DNA of 32,544 nucleotides from Mycobacterium sp. (GTDB taxonomy: Bacteria > Actinomycetota > Actinomycetes > Mycobacteriales > Mycobacteriaceae): positions 1-32,544 of the forward strand of contig JALHRH010000017.1 of assembly GCA_022841565.1 (NCBI GenBank), written 5' to 3'. The position numbers were made by a program, and so were the translations under genes. Below the pieces are notes generated by a model. The model had not been told where the DNA came from. It saw nothing but the letters and a program-made list of their open reading frames with translations, and made no database searches. Below, piece after piece: positions 1 through 8,751 of the stretch (position 1 is the first letter of the stretch; every line of letters starts with the position of its first letter).

Positions 1-242
1 GCCGGGTTGTGGGTCGCTACGTCATGGACGAGCTCCAGACCCGACTCGCCGTTGTTCAAGCAGGTACACACCGCTTGGGCGGAGCGGACGGCTTGCGCCG
101 GCGAGTTATAGCCGATATCGGCCTTGTGCAGAGCCGCGAGGAACGCTGCGTCCTCACCACCACTCTCATCGGGATCGGCGTACGCCGGGGCGGCTAAGCC
201 AACCGTGGCACACACGCCGATCAGCGCTACAAGCAGTCTCAC
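1..242 (-). CDS. Secreted DUF732-family protein (3' part missing)
   Basis: This is the N-terminal 80 codons of a small exported protein; the gene runs off the left edge. The start is GTG at 242, preceded by an AGAAAGG Shine-Dalgarno; the overlapping ATG is followed at once by a stop. Residues 1-22 form a signal peptide (MRLLVALIGVC...PAYA) with a predicted cut before DPDESGG. The mature part has the DUF732 pattern: an acidic start, FLAALHKADIGY, then a Cys-containing helix (AVCTC) and a Gly-rich turn. It resembles M. tuberculosis Rv1804c, which also lies near the PPE genes downstream of ESX-5. The molecular function of DUF732 proteins is unknown. It follows the PPE gene ending at 303 by 60 bases in the same direction, so the two may be co-transcribed. 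Confidence 0.82.
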   Translation of the reverse strand, partial: MRLLVALIGVCATVGLAAPAYADPDESGGEDAAFLAALHKADIGYNSPAQAVRSAQAVCTCLNNGESGLELVHDVATHNP

Positions 243-302
243 ATCAACACCTTTCTCGCTTATCGCTCGTTCTGCGGGGCGTTCGTATCCGGACCTCGCC
301 TG

Positions 303-1712
303 CTAGCCCAGCTGCGCATCCGACGGCACTACTTTCGACTTGTCGCCCTTCGACAGGTGCACCGCGTGGATACCGGGTTTCTTGGCCAGCTGCTCCAGCA
401 GACTGTCGAGACCGTCCTGATCGACCGTGTGGTGCTGGACGCTGTCCGGCCTTTCCGATATTTGGGCGACCATGCGCTTGAGCATCTCCGGTGATTTGAG
501 GTCTTTGAGGTCCTTGACCGGCGTGATGCGCCCCCGCACACCCGCTCGCCCATGCGGGCTGGGCGCTCCGGCACCCAGGGCGGCTCCGGTCATGCCCGCC
601 AGCGACATCGAGCTGAGCAACCCGCCCTGTCCGAGTTCGGCGGCCGGCACGGCTTCGGGCCCGGCCGCCGACAACGCGGCAGCAACCGTCCGGATGGCCG
701 GGGTGTTCGCGGCCCAGCTCGGCGGTACCGTCAAGGCACCCACCAGGGTGCCGCGGCCGAAGTTGGCCGAAGGTGCAGCTTCCGTAGCACCAGTCAGCCA
801 CCCACGCCCCCAGTGGGGCGCTGCCAGCCCACCGCCGAGCGCGTCTTTCGGGAACTCGGCCAACCCCGCCGCCGAGTGCGGGCCGAACTTGAGAAACTGC
901 GATACGGGGAAGTTGATCAGCAGTCCGATGTCATTGAATTGCGTAGTGAAGCCCAGCGGCACTTTGAGCGCCGAATACAGCATCGTGTAGGTCGACGCTC
1001 CACCGGGGCCGAATAGGCGGTTCAGGAGACCGTTGATGGTGGCGGTGTAGTCGGTGCTCAGGTTCGCAAGCACCTGCAGTAACTTTGACACCGGGTCGCC
1101 CGCGGCCAGGATCGACTGCGCGCCAACGCCGCCCGATGCGCCGGCCGTCTGTGCGGCGGCGACAGCCTGGTTCACCAACCCGCCCGCGTTGACAATCTGC
1201 GGGGGCTCGGTGAACGGTGTCACCTGGCTCGCGGCAGCCGACGAAGCGGCATAGGTGTCCATGGCCAACGCATCCTGCGCCCACATTTCGCCGTACTGAG
1301 CCTCCGTGGCAGCAATCGCCGCGGTGTTCTGTCCGAAAAGGTTGGTGGCCATCAGGGACGCCAGCTGGGCCCGGTTGGCCGCGATCTCCTCCGGCGGTAC
1401 ATGCGCGGCAAACGCCGCTTCATACGCGGCTGCCGCCGCGGTAGCCTGGCTCGCCGCTTGCCCAGCCTGAGTGGCGGTGGCACTGACCCAGGTCACGTAC
1501 GGCGCTGCCGCGGCCGCCATGGCGGCCGACGACGGGCCGACCCAGGGTCCGCTGGTGAGGCCGGAGACCAAAGACCTATAGGAGGCGGCGGTGGACTGCA
1601 GTTCAGCGGCAAGCGCGTTCCAGGCCGCCGCGGCCGCCAACATTGGCCCTGCCCCGGGACCGCTGTACATCCGGCCTGAGTTGATCTCTGGCGGAAATGC
1701 TGCGTAGAACAT
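303..1712 (-). CDS. PPE protein, SVP-like, with extended C-terminal tail
   Basis: A 469-aa PPE protein and probable ESX-5 cargo. The PPE domain covers about residues 1-180: FPPE at 6-9, the WVGP turn at 57-60, and the conserved [13 protein letters not shown] and GEMWAQDA stretches. PPE domains normally form a helical bundle with a PE partner and bind EspG5 at their tip. The SVP-class motif is present as GALTVPPSW at 325-333, with Thr in place of Ser. Unlike its neighbours it does not end in a YGF...AAG tail. It has an extra charged segment of about 75 residues (395-469, with SPEMLKRM, ERPDSVQ and KPGIHAVHLS). I recall similar tails in a few other PPE proteins, of unknown function. The start ATG is preceded by AGGGGGTAG. 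It is 81 bases after the PPE gene ending at 1794. Confidence 0.93.
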   Translation of the reverse strand: MFYAAFPPEINSGRMYSGPGAGPMLAAAAAWNALAAELQSTAASYRSLVSGLTSGPWVGPSSAAMAAAAAPYVTWVSATATQAGQAASQATAAAAAYEAAFAAHVPPEEIAANRAQLASLMATNLFGQNTAAIAATEAQYGEMWAQDALAMDTYAASSAAASQVTPFTEPPQIVNAGGLVNQAVAAAQTAGASGGVGAQSILAAGDPVSKLLQVLANLSTDYTATINGLLNRLFGPGGASTYTMLYSALKVPLGFTTQFNDIGLLINFPVSQFLKFGPHSAAGLAEFPKDALGGGLAAPHWGRGWLTGATEAAPSANFGRGTLVGALTVPPSWAANTPAIRTVAAALSAAGPEAVPAAELGQGGLLSSMSLAGMTGAALGAGAPSPHGRAGVRGRITPVKDLKDLKSPEMLKRMVAQISERPDSVQHHTVDQDGLDSLLEQLAKKPGIHAVHLSKGDKSKVVPSDAQLG

Positions 1713-1793
1713 GCGACGCCTACCCCCTGTCCCGATGACACGTCTGAATCGTTTGTGCGAGTTGATGGTTCGTACCTACGTCAGCCATGTTGG

Positions 1794-3092
1794 TCATTCC
1801 TCCAACGCCGGCAGGACAAAGATCATGGCCGCTGCGGGGTCGGCTTCGGCTACAACGCCACCGAGCGACGCCGCTGCCGCGCCGCCGTTTCCCGAGGTTG
1901 TTGTGGCGGTCGCCAGGGCCCGTCCCGCCAGGCTGGACAGGGCCATCTGACCGAAAACACCGGATTCCCCGGTCAACGTAGCCGCCGGAGCGGCCGACAG
2001 GTTGGCGGACAGCGTCGCGGCGACTGTTCTGATGGTCGGCGCAGCGGTGGTCCACCCCTGCGGCACCGACAAGCTGCCCACCACGGCCGCGCGTCCCATC
2101 GCCCCTGAGGTCGTTCCGCCAACCGACCCCGCGCTGCTCAGATGGGGTGTGATCGACTCCGCGATGGGAGCCAGTGCCCCGGTGATCGGCTTCGGGGGCG
2201 CGAAGAAGGACGCCAGCCCCTGCCCGTTCTGGCCGTAGGCGTAGACCTGTCCGAATGACAGGAATGGACCGCCGGGGATGGAAGTCAGACCTTGCAGGGA
2301 GTACGGGCCGGTGAGGGTTCCCATAATGGTGTTCCAGTTGGCCAGATCCTTCGAAAGCCACGGGGGCAGTGACGCTGTGGCCAGTTGCGGCAAGGAGAGC
2401 CCTTTTAGCAGCGACGTGGACCCCGACGTTGGTGCCGAACCTACCGTTGTCGCGAGGTTCTGCAGCGCTGTCGGCACGGCAGCGAGCAGGTGGGACAACT
2501 GAGTGGTCGCCTCCGACCCCGCCGATGCCTGCGTTACCGCTGCCGCCTGCAGGGACGACCCCGAGGCGTTGGTGGTTTGTGGGGGCTCGCTGAACGGCGC
2601 TAATTGTGTTGCGGTCGAAGAGGATCCGGCGTACCCGTACATTGCGGCGGCATCTTGAGCCCACATCTCCAAATAGTGCGCCTCGGTCGCGGCGATGGCC
2701 GGCGTGTTCTGGCCGAATATGTTGGTGGCAATCAACGACAACAACAGTGCACGATTAGCCGCGATCACCGGTGGCGGAACCGTGGCTGCAAAGGCCGTTT
2801 CGTATGCGCTCACCGCGATTTTCGCCTGCGCGGCGGCTTGGTCGGCCCGGGCGGCCGTGGCGGAGATCCATGATACGTACGGCCCGACCGCGGCAGCCAT
2901 CGCAACGGCCGTCGGGCCTTGCCAGCTTCCCGCGGTGAGGTTCTCGATAGCCGAGGCGTAAGAGGCTGCGGCCGAATGTAATTCGGCTCCCAACACATCC
3001 CAGGCGGTCGCTGCGGCCAACATCGGTCCCGCTCCCGGACCGGTGTACATGCGACCGGAGTTGATCTCAGGTGGCAGCGCCCCATAATCCAT
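1794..3092 (-). CDS. PPE protein, SVP subfamily
   Basis: A 432-aa PPE-SVP protein. The PPE domain starts at MDYGALPPE, with the WQGP turn at 57-60 and [16 protein letters not shown] at about 141-156. A low-complexity Ala/Ser/Thr middle region is followed by the SVP motif GSLSVPQGW at 339-347. The end is unusual: it finishes in a hydrophobic stretch ([13 protein letters not shown]) rather than the YGF...AAG ending of most neighbours. ATG follows AGAGGTAGGA at a good distance. The 421 bases upstream (to the small ORF at 3514) are AT-rich and probably hold its own promoter, so it may head a two-gene unit with the PPE gene at 303-1712. Function is inferred only as an ESX-5 substrate of the PPE family. 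Confidence 0.94.
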   Translation of the reverse strand: MDYGALPPEINSGRMYTGPGAGPMLAAATAWDVLGAELHSAAASYASAIENLTAGSWQGPTAVAMAAAVGPYVSWISATAARADQAAAQAKIAVSAYETAFAATVPPPVIAANRALLLSLIATNIFGQNTPAIAATEAHYLEMWAQDAAAMYGYAGSSSTATQLAPFSEPPQTTNASGSSLQAAAVTQASAGSEATTQLSHLLAAVPTALQNLATTVGSAPTSGSTSLLKGLSLPQLATASLPPWLSKDLANWNTIMGTLTGPYSLQGLTSIPGGPFLSFGQVYAYGQNGQGLASFFAPPKPITGALAPIAESITPHLSSAGSVGGTTSGAMGRAAVVGSLSVPQGWTTAAPTIRTVAATLSANLSAAPAATLTGESGVFGQMALSSLAGRALATATTTSGNGGAAAASLGGVVAEADPAAAMIFVLPALEE

Positions 3093-3513
3093 ATGTCCTA
3101 CCTCTATCCCCTCGATAGCCGCCCGAAGAATTGTTTACAGGCGACCATTCACTCCCTGATTGAAAAGGTTTTGAGCAGGCCTCTTATGCCCCTGTATTCA
3201 GACCCCCCTGTCCGATTTGACGATTTTTATCGATACTTATTTTCACCGCGTTCCCGGCGTGTAATCGAGAAGTAAACAAGAACTCTCTGCGCGCGGTAGT
3301 CAGCCGTGATATGCGGTGCCAGCTATGTCTTACTAATATAAGATGCCAGTTCAGGGCAGACTACAGGCGGATCAGCAACGTCAGCAATGAGTATCGGTGC
3401 GGTCAGCAACTGGTACTTTGGAATGCATCAACCGCAAATCGAATTATCCAGAACTCTGGGCATAATAAAACCCGTCGGCAGGGTGCGGCCGTGTGCCCAC
3501 CAATATGCCGCGA
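3093..3513. other. AT-rich intergenic region upstream of a PPE gene
   Basis: No convincing gene is visible on either strand. The stretch is clearly richer in A and T than the flanking genes (for example 3211-3260 and 3331-3360), as expected of a promoter region for the minus-strand PPE gene at 3092. It contains TCAGCAA three times within 38 bases (3372, 3381 and 3403). I cannot assign a -10 or -35 box with confidence. Confidence 0.5.
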
Positions 3514-3690
3514 TCAAACCGAGGCCGGGATCCCCAACCATCTTCGTTTTGCCGAGGCCGTGATCATCCTGTGGCGTCGAGACTTGGGCGGGCCCACCAG
3601 CCGCCACAGCCCCCCGGCTGCCGGCGACGCGGCTCGGACCAACTTCACGGTGTAGGGCGTGACGTTGCTCGGTGCACGACCGACCGGCAT
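3514..3690 (-). CDS. Small hypothetical protein, 58 aa (candidate)
   Basis: An ATG at 3690 follows a strong Shine-Dalgarno (TTAGGAGA, eight bases away) and opens a 58-codon frame ending in TGA at 3514. The product begins MPVGRAPSNVTPYTVKLVRA and is strongly basic, with RRHRM and AKRRWLG in the second half. There is no signal peptide and I recognise no family. It lies alone between PPE genes and points the same way. The ribosome binding site overlaps one arm of a perfect 9-base inverted repeat (3701-3736), which suggests control of expression. Short length and lack of known relatives keep the call tentative; it could be a chance frame. Confidence 0.4.
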   Translation of the reverse strand: MPVGRAPSNVTPYTVKLVRAASPAAGGLWRLVGPPKSRRHRMITASAKRRWLGIPASV

Positions 3691-3700
3691 TACGTGTTCT

Positions 3701-3736
3701 CCTAACGTCAGGATTGAGCCTCCGCGCGACGTTAGG
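3701..3736. promoter_or_regulatory. Perfect 9-bp inverted repeat over the RBS of the 58-aa ORF
   Basis: CCTAACGTC at 3701-3709 is matched by GACGTTAGG at 3728-3736, with an 18-base gap. Read on the minus strand, the second arm contains the TTAGG of the Shine-Dalgarno of the small ORF starting at 3690. It could be a protein-binding operator or, in RNA, a hairpin that hides the ribosome binding site. Confidence 0.45.
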
Positions 3737-3840
3737 GAACGGTAGTCGAGAACGCTTGCAACGTGACTGCTCGGTTGCTGATGATTCGCTGGGAGAACAG
3801 GTTTCGCGGTTTGATGCTCACCACCGCGACGGTGCGTCGG

Positions 3841-3887
3841 GCCCGCCGCCGGTCACAGGCGATCCGTGCTACTACCCGGCGGCGGGC
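3841..3887 (-). terminator. 12-bp perfect stem at the end of the PPE31-like gene
   Basis: GCCCGCCGCCGG (3841-3852) pairs exactly with CCGGCGGCGGGC (3876-3887), with a 23-base loop. The stem includes the last codons and flanks the stop codon (3872-3874) of the PPE31-like gene. There is no T-run after it. Mycobacterial terminators often lack one, but the long loop and coding overlap make this uncertain. Confidence 0.3.
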
Positions 3888-5071
3888 GATCGTGCAATGA
3901 CATTGAGGCGAAAACCGTACTGCGGGACCGCCCGACCATAGGGTTGCCCGGCGACGTTACCAAGGGGAACACCGGGCATCCCAGCGGCTCCCGCAGGCGG
4001 CGGGGCGATCATGGGGGTACCGCCCAACGCCGAGTGCAGCGGACTTGTCAGAGGTGCGGCCGCAGTCCAGGCCGGCGGCACCGACAGTTTCCCGACGATG
4101 CCTGCGTTGCCAGCGGCAGCCAGGCCCTGCAGGCCCCCGGCCGACTCAAGTGAACGCGCCGCCACCGAGCCGGCCGCAGCGGGTAACACGTCCTGCGCTG
4201 CCTCGGCAACATCGCTAATCGCTGACGCGCCGAACAGGCTCGAAAGTGTTCCGACGGTGGCACCTGGCGTTAGCGTCCCGGTCGAGGTGATCGTGTTCCA
4301 CATGTTCGCGTTGGGCCCCCACATCGCCATAAAGTTCTGCCAACTGGTGGGTCCGGTGCCGGTTAGCAAAAAGTTCGCGATCTCGGAAAGTCCCGCCCCG
4401 CCATCGGCTCCCGAGAGTCCCTGCAATGCGCCGGGCACCGCGGAGATCAACTGCGACAGCGTGCCCTGTTGACTGGCCGCCGAGGCACCGCCGACTTGGT
4501 TGACCGCAGCCGCTTGAGCGGCCAGTCCACTGGGATTGGTTGATTCCTGGGGCCCGACGAACGGGCTGAGCAGCGTCGCAACTGCGGAGGCACCCGCGTA
4601 GCTGTACATGGCCGCAGCGTCTTGGGCCCACATCTGAAAGTACTGTGCCTCGGTCGCCGCGATCGCGGGGGTGTTCTGCCCGAGGATGTTGGTGGCGACC
4701 AGCACGCCCAATTGGGCTCGGTTGGCCGCGATGAGTGGCGGGGGCACTGTTGCAGCGAACGCCGCTTCGAAGGCGCCCGCGGCCGCCTCGGCTTGCGCCG
4801 CCGTCTGTTCGGCTTGCGCTGCGGTCGAACACATCCAGGCCACGAAAGGCATAGCTGCCGCGGCCATGGATGCCGACGCAGGGCCGAACCATTCCTCGCC
4901 GGTCAACCCCAGCAGCACCGCGTCGTACGACAATGCGGTTGCCCGCAACTCGGCGGCCAGCCCGTTCCACGCGGAGGCCGCGGCCAGCATCGGACCGGAG
5001 CCCGGTCCCGTGTACATCCGCGCAGAGTTGATCTCGGGCGGCAACGTTGCAAAATCCAGTGCGACAGTCAT
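3872..5071 (-). CDS. PPE protein, PPE31-like, SVP subfamily
   Basis: A 399-aa PPE-SVP protein. I chose the ATG at 5071 because it follows a perfect AAGGAGG and gives the family start [13 protein letters not shown]; the frame is open further upstream but that part is not PPE-like. The PPE domain (1-180) has the WFGP turn at 61-64 and [16 protein letters not shown]. The SVP motif is GKLSVPPAW at 327-335. The end ([26 protein letters not shown]) matches what I recall of M. tuberculosis PPE31 (Rv1807, also 399 aa), so orthology is likely. PPE31 lies in the PPE cluster downstream of ESX-5 in M. tuberculosis. It has a 613-base upstream region of its own. Confidence 0.94.
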   Translation of the reverse strand: MTVALDFATLPPEINSARMYTGPGSGPMLAAASAWNGLAAELRATALSYDAVLLGLTGEEWFGPASASMAAAAMPFVAWMCSTAAQAEQTAAQAEAAAGAFEAAFAATVPPPLIAANRAQLGVLVATNILGQNTPAIAATEAQYFQMWAQDAAAMYSYAGASAVATLLSPFVGPQESTNPSGLAAQAAAVNQVGGASAASQQGTLSQLISAVPGALQGLSGADGGAGLSEIANFLLTGTGPTSWQNFMAMWGPNANMWNTITSTGTLTPGATVGTLSSLFGASAISDVAEAAQDVLPAAAGSVAARSLESAGGLQGLAAAGNAGIVGKLSVPPAWTAAAPLTSPLHSALGGTPMIAPPPAGAAGMPGVPLGNVAGQPYGRAVPQYGFRLNVIARSPAAG

Positions 5072-5684
5072 TGGTGGCCTCCTTAACTGACTGTGCTTTT
5101 CCGGACGAGGCGAATCCGATTTCGGGCAGCATCCATCGCAAATGAAGCGGCGGCATTCGCGCAGACGAATTACACGCAGCTGCGAACTCAATACACGCAG
5201 GCGGTTATCGGATATTCCGACTCACATTGCGGAAATTTTGCCCGGGCCGGATCGAAACGAAATGGTCGTCGATCTCGGATAGGGACTGTCGTCGGGACTC
5301 ACTCCGCTCTCACCTCCTCAGGGCCGGGGCACACGGGGGTGCCGGGTGCACGCCACAGAGATGAGATCAGCGGAAAATCGCTGTACCAGCACCTCTCTCG
5401 CAGAGCTTTGGCACCACACGGCGTATCCGGCCGCAACCGGAAGCCACTTGGACTCAACCCTTATGCCGGGAAGAGCTGTCCTGACCCTGGGCGTCTTTCG
5501 ACGTTCGAGGTCAGTGGCCTGTGTCCGTGCAGACGCCTCACCTAGCGAGGTGCATGCACAGACATCGTGGCACCCTAAACGATGAGAGTCAACTCACATG
5601 CCCGCATTCCCGCATTTTCACTACAATTCGGGACGGCGAATTGGATTCGCCGCGGTAACGATTAATGCGTTGCCCGCGCCCGAT
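5072..5684. other. Intergenic region upstream of the PPE31-like gene
   Basis: No gene is supported here. The part near the PPE gene holds a 9-base direct repeat (5171-5200). Bases 5311-5432 resemble 8563-8659, another PPE upstream region: both contain CACCTCC, then GGGGCACACGGG, then a CTCTCG block and GCGTATCCGGCC in the same order. This is probably a duplicated PPE promoter/leader region. Confidence 0.5.
5171..5200. repeat. Direct repeat TACACGCAG, 21-bp period
   Basis: TACACGCAG occurs at 5171-5179 and 5192-5200. The 21-base period is about two helical turns, so a protein could bind both copies on one DNA face. It lies 100-129 bases upstream of the PPE31-like start. Confidence 0.4.
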
Positions 5685-6893
5685 CTAGCCGGCGGCCACT
5701 GGCCGCGGCATGATCGTGAGCTTGAACCCATAGCGAGGACCGTTGCCCCAGTTGCGTGAGTAGGCGCCGGGTGCCGGGATACCGGGCACACCCGGCATGC
5801 CGGCAGCGGCCTCGGGCGCCGCGGCGCCGGCCGATCCGGTGCCAGCCACCGCGACCGCGTGATCCGCCACCTCGACTGCCGCCGTCCAAGCCGGCGGCAC
5901 GGACAACCGCCCGACGAACGACGCCTGGTTGGCGCCGACGGAAATTCCCCCCATCCCGCTCGAAGCCCCCGACAAAGTTGCGTCGGCAGCACCGGCGCCC
6001 GCCGCGGCAACCGGGGCCCCCTCCCCGCCTTCAATCACGGCGGTGGTGTCGGCCAGAGCACCCGAGATCGCGGGCATGATAAGCCCCGGAGCCGTGTAGC
6101 CGGCGGATATCAACCCGTTCGCCACATTGGAATTCAAGAAGACTCCGTAGGGATTGCCGTCGCTGCCATCCAGAAAGTTCAGGATGTCGGCGAGCAACCC
6201 GGTCTGTGAGATGTTGTCGAAGGGCGAGACTGCCGCCGGGGAAGCCAGTTGTTGCAAACTTGCCGGCAGCGCGGACATCAGTTGCGGCAGCTCCGACTGC
6301 GCCACACTAGCCGTCGCGGAACTGGAAGCTTGAGTCACTGCTGCCGCCTGTCCGGCCGGACCGTTCGGATTGGTGGTCTGCTCGGGCTCGCGGAACGGCG
6401 TCAGCGCCGCCGCCTCCGCGGCATTTGCGGCATAGACATACATCGCCGTCGCATCCTGTGCCCACATCTCGGCGTATTCGGCCTCGGTCGCCGCGATCGC
6501 AGGCGCATTGATGCCCAGAAAGTTGGTGGCCACCAGCATCAGCAAGCGTGCCCGGTTGGCGGCAACGACAGGTGGCGGCACGGTCATCGCGAATGCGGCC
6601 TCGAACGCCGCCGCAGCGGATGCGGCTTGAGCGGCGGTCTGCTCAGCCTGCAAGCTCGTCATGCTCATCCACGCCACATAGGGAGCGGCGGCGGCCGTCA
6701 TCGCCGCCGAGGCTGGTCCCAGCCAGCTTTCGCCGGCTAAAGTCGCTATCACCAACTCGTATGCCGTTGCGGTCATCCGTAATTCGGCGGCGATCCCGTC
6801 CCAGGCAGTCATGGCGGCAAGCAGTGGCGCTGAGCCAGGACCGGTATACATCCGCAGTGAGTTGACTTCAGGCGGGAGAGCTCCGAAATCCAA
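5685..6893 (-). CDS. PPE protein, SVP subfamily (tandem copy 2)
   Basis: A 402-aa PPE-SVP protein. I place the start at TTG 6893, eight bases after GGAGGT, which gives [16 protein letters not shown] exactly like the paralogue next to it. A GTG nine bases upstream (6902) is also in frame but touches the Shine-Dalgarno. Features: the WLGP turn at about residue 57, AEMWAQDATAMYVYA, SVP motif GRLSVPPAW at 328-336, and the tail YGFKLTIMPRPVAAG. The middle section (LLADILNFLDGSDGNPYG) is shared almost word for word with the PPE gene at 6993-8258, so the two are tandem duplicates. The 99-base gap between them suggests co-transcription. Confidence 0.94.
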   Translation of the reverse strand: MDFGALPPEVNSLRMYTGPGSAPLLAAMTAWDGIAAELRMTATAYELVIATLAGESWLGPASAAMTAAAAPYVAWMSMTSLQAEQTAAQAASAAAAFEAAFAMTVPPPVVAANRARLLMLVATNFLGINAPAIAATEAEYAEMWAQDATAMYVYAANAAEAAALTPFREPEQTTNPNGPAGQAAAVTQASSSATASVAQSELPQLMSALPASLQQLASPAAVSPFDNISQTGLLADILNFLDGSDGNPYGVFLNSNVANGLISAGYTAPGLIMPAISGALADTTAVIEGGEGAPVAAAGAGAADATLSGASSGMGGISVGANQASFVGRLSVPPAWTAAVEVADHAVAVAGTGSAGAAAPEAAAGMPGVPGIPAPGAYSRNWGNGPRYGFKLTIMPRPVAAG

Positions 6894-6992
6894 TGCCGGC
6901 ACCTCCTTTCACCAACCGTGACCGCAGTATTGGCTCGGCAGCCCGCGGGCCAGGCGGAACCGATCGCCAACTTCGCGGTGGTCTCCCTCCTG

Positions 6993-8258
6993 TCATCCGG
7001 CGGCTGGCGGACGGCCCATGATCGTCGGTCGGAATCCGTAGCGCGGAGGACTGCCGAAGCTGTGGCCGTACATCCCCGGCGCCGGCATCCCGGGGAATCC
7101 GGGCATGCCCGCGGCAGCGACCTGCGGAGCGGCGGCGGTACTGGTCCAACCACCACCAGGATCGGCCGCGCCTGCGTGATTCACGACCGCTGTCGCCGCG
7201 ATCCAGCTCTGTGGAACCGACATCCGTCCCACCAGTGCCGCCTGGTTCGTCCCGGCGGTGATTCCGCCCGTTGTCAGCGACATTTCGGCCACATCGCCCA
7301 GAGTGGGAATGCCGATGGGGCTGTCCGGCGAGTCTGCGGGTATCCACAAGGGATTTCCTTCGCCAGAACCCATTGGTGGCACTGCGCTCCCCTGCGCGCC
7401 GAGGGCCACCGCATTGATGTCAGCCAGGCCTGCCCAAACCGCAGGGACGACGACGGCGGGGCTGATGTATCCCGCTGAGACGAATCCGTTCACCAACGAC
7501 GAGTTCAGGAAAGTCCCGTAGGGGTTTCCATCATTTCCGTCCAGAAAGTTCAGCAGGTCGGCGAGCAGTCCGGCGCCGGGGATGGCATCGATCGCCGCCG
7601 CCGGCGACGACAGACCTTGCAGGGTCGACGGTACCGACGACATCAGTTGCGGGAGCTCTGATTGTGTCACGGTACCCACTGCGGTCCCGGCCGCCTGGGT
7701 GACCGCGGCCGCCTGGCCGGCCTGTCCGGCCGGATCGGTGACCTGTGGCGGTGCGCTGAACGGCGTCAACGTCGAAGCCGCGGCCGAATTAGTGGCATAG
7801 CCGTACATCGCCGCGGCATCCTGGGCCCACATCTCGCCGTAGGCGGCTTCGTTCGACGCGATCGCTGCCGTGTTCTGGCCGATCAAGTTGGTTGCTACCA
7901 GCAATTGCAACTCGGCCCGGTTGGCCGCGACTACCGGCGGAGGCACCGTCATGGCGTATGCCGACTCGTAGGCTCCGGCCGCGGCGGCCGCCTGCGTGGC
8001 AGCTTCTTCAGCCTTCACCCCAGTCAGGGTCATCCAGGTCAGATACGGCGTGACTGCAGCCACCATGGCTTCTGACGCCGGCCCCAGCCAACCTTCGTCG
8101 GTCAGTATCGAGAGCACTGTGTCGTACGCGGCGGCCGTCGACTGTAGTTCTGTGGCCAATCGCTCCCAGGCCGCTACGGCGGCCAGCATCGGCGCCGACC
8201 CGGGCCCCGAGTACATGCGTAGCGAATTGACTTCCGGTGGTAAAGCGCCAAAATCCAT
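6993..8258 (-). CDS. PPE protein, SVP subfamily (tandem copy 1)
   Basis: A 421-aa PPE-SVP protein. ATG 8258 lies nine bases after GAGGAG and gives [16 protein letters not shown]; an in-frame ATG at 8267 directly abuts that Shine-Dalgarno and is less likely. The PPE domain has the WLGP turn near residue 57 and [15 protein letters not shown]. The SVP motif is GRMSVPQSW at 344-352 and the tail is YGFRPTIMGRPPAAG. The middle part shares LLADLLNFLDGNDGNPYG and a following NSSLVNG...SAGY block with the next PPE gene. It also has a segment (GNPLWIPADSPDSPIGIP) that its twin lacks. It is the first PPE gene after eccA5, separated by 493 bases. Confidence 0.94.
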   Translation of the reverse strand: MDFGALPPEVNSLRMYSGPGSAPMLAAVAAWERLATELQSTAAAYDTVLSILTDEGWLGPASEAMVAAVTPYLTWMTLTGVKAEEAATQAAAAAGAYESAYAMTVPPPVVAANRAELQLLVATNLIGQNTAAIASNEAAYGEMWAQDAAAMYGYATNSAAASTLTPFSAPPQVTDPAGQAGQAAAVTQAAGTAVGTVTQSELPQLMSSVPSTLQGLSSPAAAIDAIPGAGLLADLLNFLDGNDGNPYGTFLNSSLVNGFVSAGYISPAVVVPAVWAGLADINAVALGAQGSAVPPMGSGEGNPLWIPADSPDSPIGIPTLGDVAEMSLTTGGITAGTNQAALVGRMSVPQSWIAATAVVNHAGAADPGGGWTSTAAAPQVAAAGMPGFPGMPAPGMYGHSFGSPPRYGFRPTIMGRPPAAG

Positions 8259-8751
8259 CGCCACCATCTCCTCAGCCGATCACGGTGACGTGGTGGACGG
8301 CGGAATATGTTGCAGTGCAAGATATTTCAAATAAAGACATGGGACTTCTCCTGGTTGGGATAGTCCGACCCAGCTACCGGACTTGGCCGCTGAGGTGGTG
8401 TCGGGGTGCTGCCGATATCACGGGTGCCGTGGGAGTGCCGTGGGCACCGCGTGTTCGGATACTTGCGCCAGCCGATTCCGCCGACGGGAAAGCGCCGTGA
8501 CCGGATCGGGAAGAATGGTCATCGAGTTCGTACAGACGTTGTCGGTTGGATCAGTGCGGCACCACCTCCCGCCACCATCGGGGCACACGGGAGCGCCACC
8601 GTGGCCCGGTGCGCCTACCCCTCTCGTCCTAGCTCGAGTTGCAGACAGCGTATCCGGCCAAAGCTTCACTGGCAGGGCAATAGACACAACCCATTCGGCG
8701 TGCCGCAAGGGGCAGCGTCGCGGGTGGGCTGCCGCCGGCCGATCGCAAGCG
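8259..8751. other. Intergenic region between eccA5 and the downstream PPE cluster
   Basis: No gene is supported. M. tuberculosis has the lipoprotein gene lppT after eccA5; I find no such gene here. The region contains an 11-base-period direct repeat (8424-8444) and a block (8563-8659) related to the upstream region of the PPE31-like gene. A promoter for the minus-strand PPE pair is likely here, but I cannot place it. Confidence 0.5.
8424..8444. repeat. Direct repeat GTGCCGTGGG, 11-bp period
   Basis: Two exact copies, at 8424-8433 and 8435-8444, are one helical turn apart, a spacing typical of OmpR-type response regulators. Flanking GGTGCC (8423-8428) and GGCACC (8443-8448) also form an inverted pair. 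It lies about 165-185 bases upstream of a PPE start. Confidence 0.4.

Noticed and set aside
1173..1181. Degenerate Walker A (Arg for Lys) in the third EccC5 ATPase domain, residues 1173-1181, as an oddity
   Set aside because: Already known for EccC5 proteins, so noted in the gene entry only. The coordinates given here are residue numbers of EccC5.
3311..3655. Plus-strand open frame of 114 codons upstream of a PPE gene
   Set aside because: No convincing ribosome binding site, mixed composition, no family likeness; overlaps the better-supported 58-aa frame on the other strand.
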